Below, piece by piece: positions 1 through 11,800 of a stretch of 64,000 nucleotides of DNA. The position numbers and the translations under genes are program-made. The stretch is from Owenia fusiformis. Its lineage: Eukaryota; Annelida; Polychaeta; Sabellida; Oweniidae. The stretch covers positions 7,523,555 through 7,587,554 of the forward strand of contig CAIIXF020000002.1 in NCBI GenBank assembly GCA_903813345.2, written 5' to 3'. The notes under the pieces were generated by a model, which was given only the letters and a program-made list of their open reading frames with translations, made no database searches and was not told the origin of the DNA. Position 1 is the first letter of the stretch. Each line of letters begins with the position of its first letter.

Positions 1-420
1 TGTCAGCTGCAGGTCAAAGGTCACTATAAATTAGAAAGCTCCGTGTCTCTGATGGGGACACAGGTGAAGATGAACGTGCAAAGGTTCCGTTAATCCATTC
101 TCGGTCAATAAAATATAAATTCCATGTCACTGATGGGGTCATAGGTGAGAATGAACGTTTAGTGTTTCCATTTATCCAGCAGGTCAAAGGTCAAAGTCAG
201 GGTCAAAGTAAATTAAACATGACTATTTTTATTGCAATTAATTAATGTTCATTTTTAATATCTCAATGTATTTGAAGATTTGTTGTACAATTATTCCAAT
301 CAGCTCTTCATATATAACACCACTTTATAACATACCAACAACATTGAAATAAAGTATATATGAAGTACAATAAATATAACTAGATTTGTAAATTGAACAA
401 AGTTCAATTTAAGACTCCAG
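1..420. other. Intergenic, short diverged direct repeat
   Basis: No gene seen. Two diverged copies of a segment around GATGGGG followed by a GGTGA-GATGAACG stretch lie near 35-95 and 115-160, and GGTCAAAG words recur near 12-25 and 180-205. The rest is AT-rich unique-looking sequence. Confidence 0.5.
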
Positions 421-423
421 ATT

Positions 424-612
424 GATTTACTTGAGTAAAGAGCTGAGTAAGTAACTGAGTAGGAAGCTGAGTAGGTAGATGATTAAGTAATTGAGTAAGT
501 AGCTGAGTAGGTAGCTGAGTAAGTAGCTGAGTAGGTAGCCGAGTAAGTAGCTGAGAAGTAGGTAGCTAAGTAGGTAGCCAAGTAGGTATGTAGGTAGGTA
601 GGTAAGTAGGAA
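424..612. repeat. GTAGCTGAGTAA-type simple tandem repeat
   Basis: The stretch is built from GTAGCTGA, GTAA and GTAG words in tandem, decaying into GTAGGTAG at the right end. It reads open in several frames only because it is repetitive (leucine/tyrosine runs on the minus strand). It is not a gene. Confidence 0.85.
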
Positions 613-614
613 TT

Positions 615-1860
615 TTTGACCCAAAGTCGGATTGAAATTTGGTTTGCAGATTCGGACTCCTTGGAAAATTTTACCTTTAATTCATAACTCATAAGGGACA
701 TTTTGAGAATTTTTTATTTTGACCTACTTTTAGGACACCATATCTCAAAAGTGGGTCAAAATACTTCCTGACGGCAAAATGCTAACACTATTAGCACACT
801 CTTTGCTACCTGTATACAAAATTTCGAAGCAAATCATTAAAGTGTAATGTCAGAATCGCAAAAATAAGGTAAAACTATGAATTTGACCTAGATATTGACC
901 TAGGCATTTTTGGTGTCCAAATTTTAAAGCTAGATAGCTTTCGAGGTCCCCTTCTTTTATAGGCTTTCAGAATGTTAAGCTGAACTCAGTCTATATCTGG
1001 TATTTTACACTTCAAAAAATCTTTTTACTCATTGACATAACATAGGGCACCAAATTTAGTGATTTTTGAGCTTTCAAAAGGCCATAACTTCTGAACCGAG
1101 AGTCGGATTGAAATGTGGTTTACAGATTCAGATTCCTGACAAAATTCTACACCTAATTCATAATTCATACATTGAATTTGGAGAACGTTTTGTTTTGACC
1201 TACTGTACTTTCCAGACGCCATATTTCAAAATCAGTAAGAGTAATCAAAAAACGGATGGCACATTTATAAAAGGGCTGTTTATAAGCTACATGATGAAAA
1301 AAAGATGAAGATGTTTCGATAAATAACGACAAAGATAATTGATAGAATATTGAAAATGTAAGATTTGACCCAGTTCTAGGATAGGATAGGATATAGAATA
1401 GGAAGGAAGGATAGGATAGGAAGGAAAGGATAGAAAGGAAGGATATGATCAGACAGGATATGAAGGAAGGATGGATGATTTTTTCTATATTTTCTTTGCT
1501 ACTCTTGACTTTCTATCAGGATATCATCAGATCGACTTTTCTCAAAATTTTCAAAACGCCATAACTTTCGAACCGAAAGTCGGATCGGAATTTGGTTTGC
1601 AGATTCAGATTCCTGAGAAAATTCTTCACTTCATAGCTCATATGTTAAATTTGGTTTACTTTTTAGTTTGACCTACTTTCCGGTTGCCATATCTCAAATT
1701 CGGTAGACGTAATCAAAAAACCGATCACACACAGTCGAATCGTCTTTTTATTAGCTACTCGTTAAAAAAAAATTTTGAAAAAATATTGAAAAATGACAAA
1801 GATAATTGACAAAATGATAATTTGACCTAGATTTTGACCTTTGACCTAGATACAAATTTG
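615..1860. repeat. Triplicated ~470-bp non-coding repeat
   Basis: Three diverged direct copies of the same block begin near 619, 1081 and 1559. Each carries the words GTCGGATTG/CGGAA, TTTGGTTTGCAGATTC and, further on, TTTGACCTACTTT with CCATATCTCAAA. The second and third are preceded by CATAACTT...GAACCGA. A GGATA/GGAAGG simple repeat (about 1371-1470) separates the second and third copies. No coding frame persists through the copies. Confidence 0.75.
1371..1472. repeat. GGATA/GGAAGG simple repeat
   Basis: Purine-rich tandem words GGATAGGATAG and GGAAGGAAGG, imperfect. Confidence 0.8.
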
Positions 1861-2184
1861 ACCTAATTTCCCAGAAACTAGGTCACATACCATTACTGAC
1901 CATGTAAGTAGATTTAAGTAAGCTCTTCTAGTTGCTGAGAAAACGTGACAAGAGAGAATAATAAGAAAACTCAATCTGGAGTCTAATAATAACAAAGGGC
2001 AATCTAGTGAAATATTGCCATGATTGATGATTGAACACTTATAATCATAAAATTGAAGTTGAAAAATAACTTTTTTGACCCACAATATGTTGCCATGGTA
2101 ACAAGTATTGGAAGAATTATATTGGCTTACACATGACATGTTTATATATGTTGACAGTAAAAATTTGAATTCAGTTAGATATAT

Positions 2185-2290
2185 TATTGGAAGTTGCCAA
2201 CCGCTAAACGATAAACATCAATCACCAAACACCAACCGCTGAACACCATTGACAAACGGTTGAAGGCTATAGCAATATGTCAAGACTTGG
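2185..2290 (+). repeat. Dispersed ~95-bp repeat, copy 1 of 5
   Basis: Contains GCCAACCGCT, a second CCAACCGCTGAACACCATT, then GTTGAAGGCTATAGCAATATGTCA. Related copies lie near 7286-7385, 15050-15125, 16965-17037 and 29050-29142, all in the KIDINS220 region. It has no coding capacity and no recognisable inverted ends. Confidence 0.65.
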
Positions 2291-2299
2291 TGTTGACAT

Positions 2300-2984
2300 A
2301 AATAATATAATATTATTAATTATAAAGCTTCTATCAGTACACCTGTATATACATGTACTTTTATGTGAGCTCTGGCATCTTACGTTTTTTGCTATCTGGG
2401 GTTCTACATTTTTTCATTTTACATAATTTCAAATAATTTATTGAAATAGTACGGTTACATAAATCATTAATTCAGAATAATACAGTAAATTACATAAAAT
2501 TGCAGCCTTGCACAAATTCTGTATTATGACAACGTTATGAGACCTGCTATCGGGGTATGAGTACATATTATAATAATATTATTATTACTCGTTTAATAGG
2601 CTTATATTTTACTTTATTGACAAGCCATAGTAGTGCCGTGCTGAAGTGGTCATTATCGTTTCACTCTACCTGTGATAAGGCAGCCATTTTGAATTTTCAG
2701 AGGCCCGAATCAGAAAAAGATACAATGTTTGCAATCTACTCTAAATTGCTTCAAATTCTAAAACAGTATTTCATTTCACAATCTCCTTACAACCCTGTTT
2801 TTGATCTTCAGTTGATTTTGTTCTAATCACTTTTGTTAACAAATGATTACAGAACCATAAAATGTTTGAACATACACCATGTTGATCGTTGCCTACTTCA
2901 CAGAGGTACATGTATAAAACATCCTCATTTAAAAAAACATAATACACTCAGAGACAACTCTGTTTTTTGGTAGTCATAATCAAT
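2300..2984. other. Intergenic, nothing recognised
   Basis: AT-rich sequence with no convincing coding frame, RNA gene or repeat family that I recognise. Confidence 0.5.
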
Positions 2985-3460
2985 CTGTTCCTTATAAATA
3001 TTTGTTCTGTGGTATATTATAGTAACAATGTTTTATGATACTCATTATCAAAGTCTTATAAATATTTGTTCTATCATATTATAGTAACAATGTTTTATGA
3101 TACTCATTATCAAAGTCTTATAAATATTTGTTCTATCATATTATGGTAACAATGTTTTTTGATACTCATTATCAAAGTCTTATAAATATTTGTTCTCTGC
3201 CATATTATGGTAACAATGTTTTTTGATACTCATTATCAAAGTCTTATAAATATTTGTTCTATCATATTATGGTAACAATGTATTTTGATACTCATTATCA
3301 AAGTCTTATTAATAATTGTTCTGTGCCATATTATGGTAACAATGTTATTTGATACTCATTATCAAAGTGTTTCTTAAAAATATTTGTTCTGTGCCATATT
3401 ATGGTAACAATGTTATTTGATACTCATAATCAAAGATCTTAATAAATATTTGTTCTGTAT
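2985..3460. repeat. 61-65-bp minisatellite, about 7 copies
   Basis: The unit contains CAAAGTCTTATAAATATTTG and GGTAACAATGTT. The CAAAGTCTTA word starts at about 3050, 3111, 3172, 3237 and 3298, with a diverged copy at about 3362. It lies just downstream of the KIDINS220 stop, so it may be part of the 3' UTR or flank. Confidence 0.85.
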
Positions 3461-3844
3461 TATTTACTTCAGATTCTCAATACACTGTACACATAATATC
3501 TGAAGATGCATATTGATGAAACAGACATTAGAGATTACATGTAGACATAAGAAACACATATAAATAATGTGACTACAATCTACAGGGTGTGTAATTTTAG
3601 ATAAAATTGGGTGGATAACTTGCATATCGGACACTCTGTAATATGGTGCTAATTAAAATGTTGCTTTGGTATATATACAGAGTATACGTTTAAATCTAGT
3701 TCAGTTTCATTAATTATACAAATCGGACACCCAGTAATGTGGTGCAGATTCCAATTTCTTTGAGTGTATAAAGTTTAGTGTCTTGTCCAGTTGCATTAAA
3801 TATGCATATGAGCCACCCTGTAATTTGGCACAAGTCATCAAATG
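3461..3844. other. Sequence between two minisatellites
   Basis: Three weak copies of a segment with the word CGGACAC/GAGCCACC followed by CTGTAAT or AGTAAT and TGGTGC/TGGCAC (near 3628, 3723, 3808) suggest an old ~90-bp tandem repeat. No gene seen. Confidence 0.5.
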
Positions 3845-4336
3845 TTTTCCTATTTCTTAGCAGGTATAAGTTTAGAGTCCGGTTGTTTTCCTATTTCTTA
3901 GCAGGTATAAGTTTAGAGTCCAGTTGTTTTCCTATTTCTTAGCAGGTATAAGTTAAGAGTCCGGTTGTTTTCCTATTTCTTAGCAGGTATAAGTAAAGAG
4001 TCCAGTTGTTTTCCTATTTCTTAGCAGGTATAAGTTAAGAGTCTGGTTGTTTTTCTATTTCTTAGCAGGTATAAGTTAAGAGTCTGGTTGTTTTCCTATT
4101 TCTTAGCAGGTATAAGTTTAGAGTCCAGTTGTTTTCCTATTTCTTAGCAGGTATAAGTTAAGAGTTCGGTTGTTTTCCTATTTCTTAGCAGGTATAAGTT
4201 TAGAGTCCAGTTGTTTTCCTATTTCTTAGCAGGTATAAGTTAAGAGTTCGGTTGTTTTCCTATTTCTTAGCAGGTATAAGTTAAGAGTCCGGTTGTTTTC
4301 CTATTTCTTAGCAGGTATAAGTTTAGAGTCTGGTTC
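3845..4336. repeat. 41-bp minisatellite (12 copies) that contains the KIDINS220 stop codon
   Basis: TTTTCCTATTTCTTAGCAGG recurs every 41 bp from 3845 to 4296. On the minus strand the twelfth copy is the end of the KIDINS220 reading frame (residues KLIPAKK, then TAG at 4303-4301). The other eleven copies therefore lie in the 3' UTR or flank and repeat the last codons and the stop. On the plus strand each unit looks like a 3' splice site followed by CAG and GTATAAG, which is probably coincidence because the gene runs the other way. Confidence 0.95.
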
Positions 4337-5881
4337 AATGTTAATAAGACAGTCTTGGTCTGGCACACTTGAACAAGCAGTGACCCTTGTATCACTATCT
4401 GATTCTCCACGGGCAGTCACATGATAATCTGATAACGATTTCTTCACTCCCGGAGGTGATTGTTTATAGCGAGTAGCAACTTCTTCCAAAGTTGGAGAAA
4501 TAGTCGAAGGGCGTTCACTACTTGAGCTTCTCACGCTACTAACAGAAATATCACGTTTTCTCTTTATTCGAGGACTATTTGAGCTGGATTTAGGCAGATT
4601 TGCTGGTTTAGTGGATTGTGCGCTAGGACGTTTAAGTATAGTGCCTGATTTAGATGCATTTGGAACAAGCGGTTTTGTTTCTTCAGCAGTTTCGACATCT
4701 GATTCTGATCGACCAGATCCATGACGATGAAATGTAGTCATAGATATAGCTTCATCGTCACGCTCTTTTTCTTTTTTCCCACCACTCGCCCCGGTTCCTC
4801 CATCCATTGGCTGAAATAGTTGTAAAAGTGGCATTTTCTCAGGGTCAAATTCTCTGCTCGTTGGAGAAATCTCCGGTTCTTGTTTGGACTCAACTTGTTT
4901 AGATGGTTTATCAATTTTCTTAACTGTATTCTGTGTAGTCTCACTAAATCCTATGCTATCTCTATCAGGGCTCTCTCTCAAAGAAAACGAAACTTTGTGA
5001 CTGGCTTGGCTCGATGAAACACTAGTCTGGGAACCGTATCGTGATCCATGACGTGAAAGCGATGTAAGTGATTGCATTGAATTTGCAAGTGAGCTTCTAC
5101 TTGGGGGTTCAGGTAGTGTAGGTACTTGTTCCACCATTTTGTAGGCTGTTCCATCGTACTCCCTATTATTTGGTATTTCTATGATGCTCTCCTGTGATCC
5201 CCCGGATGATTCATTTTCCTGCTCATCTGGATCTTGGCAGCACGACATGACAGCACGAAGAATCTCTCGTTCTCGGATAATTTCTCCGAGGATGCTATCC
5301 TGACGCTTCATCCCACGATCTCCCGAAGGAGTGGTTGCCTTTCCTTTAACTGCCACTTCAGGGATTTTCGACAAATAGTCTTTCAGAGCATTCTCATAGC
5401 GCTTTTTCTCGTCTGTTCCTAATTGGCTAAAATCACGTCCTGGTTCAACTTGATCGGAATTTTCTACGATGGACGACGCATTAGAATCTAAGTGAACACG
5501 ATGTCTGTGTAATAAAGGGCTGGAGTTTGAAGAAGTCTCGCCAGGGATATTGCTTGTTGTATCACTTTGAACTAGGCTAATCTGGGATTCAGACCCATCT
5601 CGTTCAAGATGCGTGGCGCCCTCTGTCTCCACTAGCTCCTCCTGGTGACGCAAATGTACAACAGCAGCTTTAAACAATTGCCAGTCGCCAAACGTCATCT
5701 TCAGCTCAGGTTTTAATTCATCTAAGTCACATGTTGATAGTACCATGCCATTTATATTGTTGGCTAACAACTTATCTTGGTACTTTGACGTCATCCTCTT
5801 GTCCATGCCTTCGATATTTTCTGGTAGTGTGCTCACTTGTTTTACATCTAAGGAACTTAGTTGTTGTTTGGGGAGTGAGCC
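4301..5881 (-). CDS. KIDINS220: KIDINS220 last coding exon: SAM-like domain and serine-rich tail
   Basis: The single 1,581-nt exon begins after a TTTTTAG acceptor at 5882-5884. Its first ~80 residues contain the SAM-like domain ([36 protein letters not shown]). The remaining ~440 residues are disordered, S/T/E/P-rich, with a few basic patches (SPRIKRKRD). The tail ends [10 protein letters not shown] inside the 41-bp minisatellite. Vertebrate KIDINS220 ends in a PDZ ligand; no such motif is seen here before the stop. Confidence 0.93.
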   Translation of the reverse strand, partial: GSLPKQQLSSLDVKQVSTLPENIEGMDKRMTSKYQDKLLANNINGMVLSTCDLDELKPELKMTFGDWQLFKAAVVHLRHQEELVETEGATHLERDGSESQISLVQSDTTSNIPGETSSNSSPLLHRHRVHLDSNASSIVENSDQVEPGRDFSQLGTDEKKRYENALKDYLSKIPEVAVKGKATTPSGDRGMKRQDSILGEIIREREILRAVMSCCQDPDEQENESSGGSQESIIEIPNNREYDGTAYKMVEQVPTLPEPPSRSSLANSMQSLTSLSRHGSRYGSQTSVSSSQASHKVSFSLRESPDRDSIGFSETTQNTVKKIDKPSKQVESKQEPEISPTSREFDPEKMPLLQLFQPMDGGTGASGGKKEKERDDEAISMTTFHRHGSGRSESDVETAEETKPLVPNASKSGTILKRPSAQSTKPANLPKSSSNSPRIKRKRDISVSSVRSSSSERPSTISPTLEEVATRYKQSPPGVKKSLSDYHVTARGESDSDTRVTACSSVPDQDCLINIEPDSKLIPAKK

Positions 5882-8800
5882 CTAAAAAGGAAAAAAATAA
5901 TAGCGGAATTGGAGTAAAATATGTTAATAGTATAGAATAAGTAAACTTACTGTAGTAACCTCAAGTCAAGTAATATGTTACAAAGGAATATTTTGTGACT
6001 TGTCTGCTACTGCATCTATAAAATTTCAAGATGAACAGCTACAGTAGGTAGTTTCCTTGGAACTTTAAAAACAAAATTTATGTGTCGCCCACTTAGCACA
6101 TCCATCTACATAACCAGGCCCGTAGCCAGGATTTGCCAGGGGGGATTCGTGGAATACTAGTATCACTTGTGAATAGCCAATAAAACTTTAAAAAAATTGT
6201 GCATACCTTGAGTTTAGGTGCAGGCTTCATAACGGGAACTGACTGAGTTGCGACAGGGAACCCATAGGGGGCAGCACCATACGAAGCCACACCAGGGGCG
6301 TATGGAGCAGCAGCAGGCTGGTACATCGGCTGCGTTTGAGGAACTACGTATGGATATGATTGTGAAGTACCAGCAACACGTCCCCTGGAAGGTGAACAAA
6401 AACAAATACTGTAAAGAACTGTAATTTAGCCCGCTTTATTTGATTTTGGTCTTTCATTATTTTCTCATCGTTTTTTTTAAAACCTTTAGAAATATTTTTC
6501 CCCTTGTCACTTTCTTTTCTGTAATTATGGACTTTTAAATATTCTTCAAATGCAGAATGGTTCTGAGTCTAATTTTGAAGATTTCAAATAGATCTAATGG
6601 TGAAAAAAATCATTATCCTTGGGACTTTTATAGGAGGATTAAACACATTGTTTTCATAAGCTAAAGACAAAGTTGGTCAGAAGTACTATTGGTCAAAGAT
6701 ATGAATATTTTTTGCCAAAACCACATTGCATATGTAAAAATTATCTTGCATAATGTAAAAAATACCTTGCATAATTACCTTGCATATGGTTCATTGGCAG
6801 TTAATGGCTGAGATGTATTTAACCAAGACTGGTTCTGCTTGTCACCACTAAGATTCCTGTGCCTGACCCCTGGGGCCTGGGGGGACGTTATTGACCCATA
6901 CTGGTCGACCATTAGGTTATCGGCCATCTTGAGTTGTTCTGAATGTAAATGTTATAGGATCTAAGTTAGATATTCTAAGTAAAAATGTTTTAAAGGTTTA
7001 AACTTGAAAGATTAATTTATAGTTTTTCACAATGTATACAAATCATAACTATAAAACTTCAATGATATAATATTTTTTATCAAGATAAGCATGAATTTGA
7101 AAATCAAAAGACATATTAATGTCGCTCATTGTCATGTTTCTTACTATTATAATGATTCCCATTGGGCATCAAGACATTCAAATTGTGAAATGTGCACATT
7201 TTCATAACTTCTCTACTTAGTGACTATACTAGAAATCTGTGACCAACAGAGAAATAATTTGATAACAAGGCAATAACACACAAAAAGTCACCACCTGCCA
7301 TTTTTTACAGATGCTGAACGCCACCCAACAACCACCCAACACCATTCATAAAGAAAGTTGAAGACTACAACAATATGTCATTAAAGTAACTTTCTATCAT
7401 TTCATCTAAAAATTAAAACCCTTGGAAATACTAAATATGGTTTGAGTGCCATATATAAAAATTTATTTTAGAAATATTGTGGATCAAAATAAAAAAAAAA
7501 AATAAAGAATAAAAACATATTCCACCCTTGGGATTTGAACCCAGATCTCTTGGAATAAAATTCTGGTAGAGCCCAAAGCTCTAACCACTACACCAAAGTG
7601 CCAGAGCTTTCTGAGGGAAGAAATTCTTTATGTATATAATTATGGACTAAAAAAGTCTTATTTACATGCTTAAATTTCTTAAAAATGATCAGCATTACTA
7701 CTAATAATAACATTTTGCATGTCTGAGTAAGTATTTTGATGTACATTTAGGATAAATGTTGTTTTATTCAGTTTTCATTTTGGGTATGACTTCCTGTCAA
7801 AACAGTGTTAAAAATGCAGGGCTCTACAAAAATTTTCAATTAGAAAATGATATATATCCTTTGATCAGCTGTTTTTGGCACCTGAACTCATCCTACTAGA
7901 AAGGTAAGAGCATTTTCTTGAGACATATGGCTCGAAATCTCAAATTTCTCCTTCTAAGTTTTAGAAAGACACTTTAATTGTAGTCGTGACATAATAATTT
8001 GATTATAATTACCTCTTATATGTTTTCTTAGATAAGGGTCCAGATTAATTGTCGAGGAGAGGAATTTCTTGACATCCCCAGCATTGAGTAACGGAGAACT
8101 ACTCGCAAGAACTACTTCCAGCTTACGAGAATTACGATCAATCTCGATTAGAGGCTCTAACTCTTTGGATAGGGGGACTTTTCCTTTAATCCTGGAAACA
8201 AATAAAAATGTTATTTAAGAGTAATAGTGTAGTGATAAAGTTCTTTGGAAATGTGGACCATTAAAACATTATCATTTTGAAAATATGAATTGTAATCCAA
8301 TTTTGTTAATAATTGCCTAAATGGATTTTATTTGCACCTACACAAAGTTGTGTATCACATAGCATGAGAACTTTATATTCATAAAATACATGAAAACTAT
8401 AAACGAAAATGATCAATTAAAATGAGAATAAAAAAATTGTAAAATAAAAAAACATAAAAATACATGTAAACAACACACCTGAACTCATTAAATATAAAAA
8501 TTATTTCCATACTTCATAATTCCGAACTTATTTAATTTAAATATGAAACATACTTGTCATATATTGATTTTAGTGACGTCGTGTCATCAACATTCTCCGT
8601 CTCTTCTAGGTACCATAACATCCAGGACGTCCTGTAAGGCCATTGTTCTGTCACATTAAGCCAGGCAGCTAGCCTCGTCCAGCTGAAGTCAATGTTGTAT
8701 GCTCGCAACAAACGCCCTAGAACAGTATTTTTGTGCATGCATTGTAATATGCTGTATTGTATTTATTTCACTTTATTGTATTGTATCATAATCCATTGTA

Positions 8801-11800
8801 TTGCATTGTATTGCTGTATTGTATTACATGCATAGCAATGCATTAAATTGTATTGTGCTGCCAGGGATGAATTATGACTCCCTTCTCAAAACATCTTATG
8901 TAGGAAGATAAGTAAAACTATTTTCCTTACACATGTACCTTCAAACTCAATCAGGCAATAATTCATCCTTCAAGATTAGGCTTCACTGCTATACAGCAGC
9001 TATGAAATAACCCTGGAAATACCCCTGGACCAAGGATGGCATCAATTTTACAATTTCATATTAACATTCTTAAAGCAGCGCTATCTAAACTTTCTTAATT
9101 TTTCACCTGTTACTGCAACAAGATTCATCAGACGTCTCATGCTCCTGGGGTTAACATCGCTGAAGTAATCACTCTTCACTAGTGCCTTAGAGAGGTCAAA
9201 GGTAGATGGCTGTCGGCTCAATCCAGGGCTTTTATTCTTACGTCTCCGACCAGCCTCATGTATCGAGGAGTTAGAGTGAGAGAAGACAGAGTCCTGGTGT
9301 TGAAATGCAGAATTTTGTCTCTGGAATGACAAAAATGGTCATTTTCTATGTAAAAGTCAAAAGAAAAGAAACGAAAAAGTACATGACCTTGACATGCTTT
9401 CTTGGTTAAAATGCCGTGCAAAATTCTTAAACTTAAACATTTCTTACATTTATTATGGACTATTTTGAGGTAATGCAAATAAGGCATTTGTAATTCTTGT
9501 GTTTTGAATGAGGAATTTTGAATGTTGATAAAGAAAGCAAAGAAAGAGAAAAATTTTGTGACAGGAATAATTGTCACTTTCAGTATTCACAAACTTAAAA
9601 TCTAACTTACAGATGCTTTCGGAGAATAGCTCTCTGTATGGTTGATATCAGTTCCCGAGCGAATAGATTTGACGCTGAATGTCCGCTTGCGTCGCTCTGT
9701 GAACCAGGTGGGGAGGGGTTGGTTTTGCAGATAGAATGGCAGGTGAACCACATTGTTGAGGTAATCATGTCCATTGATATTTGAATCGTGAAATAATCTA
9801 GAATACACCAATGAATGTACAAAATATATATATGTAAATTGTGTCTCTTCCTTTTCCCTACGAGAAAATAAGAGGAAAATAATGACCTGTTGACAGATAA
9901 GAGCGATTTTTAGGAAAAAAACTGCAAAATACCTATACCCCGGGACCTATGCTTTAAATTTTATCATTGAAATACAATTTGTAATAAGAATGAACACATT
10001 TCAACAACTTGTCATTTTGGTGTAAAAATACTGAATAGAACTGGAGATATCATCCAATCATTTCTATGATGTATATAAATAAAAATAATGGTGCAAAAAA
10101 GAGCCCATTGTCCTGAAAGGTATAACATAATAGGGCTCCATATGAAGCCTTATCGTCGTGAAAGGGTTAATTCAAACTATATTGTGACCAACTTCAAAAA
10201 ATTCAGATGAGTAGGAGTTCAAAGTTCAAAGTTTCTTTAACATGGGAGTGGATGGGACATTTGAAAATTGAAACTGAAAAAAGTGTTCATATTGAGAGAT
10301 GGTCTGACTATAGAGGTGTTCAGATATACACTGAACATCAAGAGGGGGAGAAACCCCAGGGTTCAAAGATGACATACGCTTATAATGTAAATCTGTATTG
10401 AGATGACATCGTCGCTGATTGGTTTAGCGAGTTGATCGTTGATTGGTTAAAACGAGGTCAATTTGAAAACTTTGAAAACCAAGATGGAGGGTACATTTTC
10501 GACAAAAGGAGGTGCGCGAAGGAGGAAATCGTATGTCATCAATTGAATCATGGGGTTTTCCCTCCTCTTCTGTACATCTTTGTGTACTGGTTTTACTGTA
10601 TCAACCTACCTGTGAAGATTGTGCTCTATTCCCTTGATGACAATATGAGGATCAACAGTGAGTATGGTGACAAACGGTGAGTCAGGTTCAGAGAACAATG
10701 CATGAACCGTGTCTAGAACATTGAGTACTTTCTCTTGCTCGCAGCTATCAAGTCCATCTACTATTACAACCAATCGTGTGTGACTACCTGAAATACAGGA
10801 ATACAATACTCATTTTGGTCTGAATTGTGAAAATGTGAATACCAATTTTGGTCTGAATTGTGAAAATGTGAATACCAATTTTGGTCTGAATTGTGAAAAT
10901 GTGAATACCAATTTTGGTCTGAATTGTGAAAATGTGAATACCAATTTTGGTCTGAATTGTGAAAATGTGAATACCAATTTTGGTCTGAATTGTGAAAATG
11001 TGAATACCAATTTTGGTCTGAATTGTGAAAATGTGAATATTGCACCCTCCTGAGGATATCACTGCAGGTTACACAGTGTATATATACTTACTCAGTTGAG
11101 TAGTAAGTTGTTGAAGTTTTTGGGTCAAAAGGGCTTCAACCTTAATTATGAACTTAAGTTTGTTCGAATTAAATCACACAAATTGAGCATGAAAATATTA
11201 TATACCAGTCTTAGGTAATAGTCTTAGGTACTTAAGAAGGCATCCATGTGTTTCACCATTTTTGCCAAAGTTGTTCCACTAACAAAGGTTATACTCATAC
11301 TGTATATACTTCCTCGGTTAGGGGGTGTGTTGGGGTTCTGAGGTCACAAGGGCTTCAATGGCTCGTAATTAAGACTGTTCATATCAAATCACACAAATTG
11401 AGCATGAAAATATTACATACCTGAGAAGGCATCCATGTGCTTCACCATTTTTGCCATCAGTTCAACTTCAGCCTTAAGTGTTTGTAGGAATCCTTCACTT
11501 TTCAAACTTTCAAACTGTTCTGAGGCAGCAATTACTCGCTTTTTCTGAGGTCTGAAAGTTATCATTTTTGAAATCATTTCATATTTATTTATATCACAGG
11601 GGTTTCATTAGCAGCAGGCAAAAGGTGATTTTCACTGGTTGTTTTCACAAAATCGCCTTTCAGGGAATTTTAAATTTTTCCATGTTAAATTCATGATTTC
11701 CATTAATTTTGCCTGTTGTTTTCATTTAAAGCCTGTTGTGGGAAATTCTAGTGAAACCCCTGTAATGTATTACAATAATTATGACATGGTAACTACATAA

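Noticed and set aside
424-701. Leucine/tyrosine-rich minus-strand proteins
   Set aside because: Simple-repeat translation.
7510-7606. Functional tRNA gene
   Set aside because: Boxes A and B are good, but the anticodon loop is short and the acceptor stem does not pair.
10764-11062. Four overlapping open frames on both strands with 11-residue repeats
   Set aside because: They are translations of the 33-bp minisatellite inside an intron.
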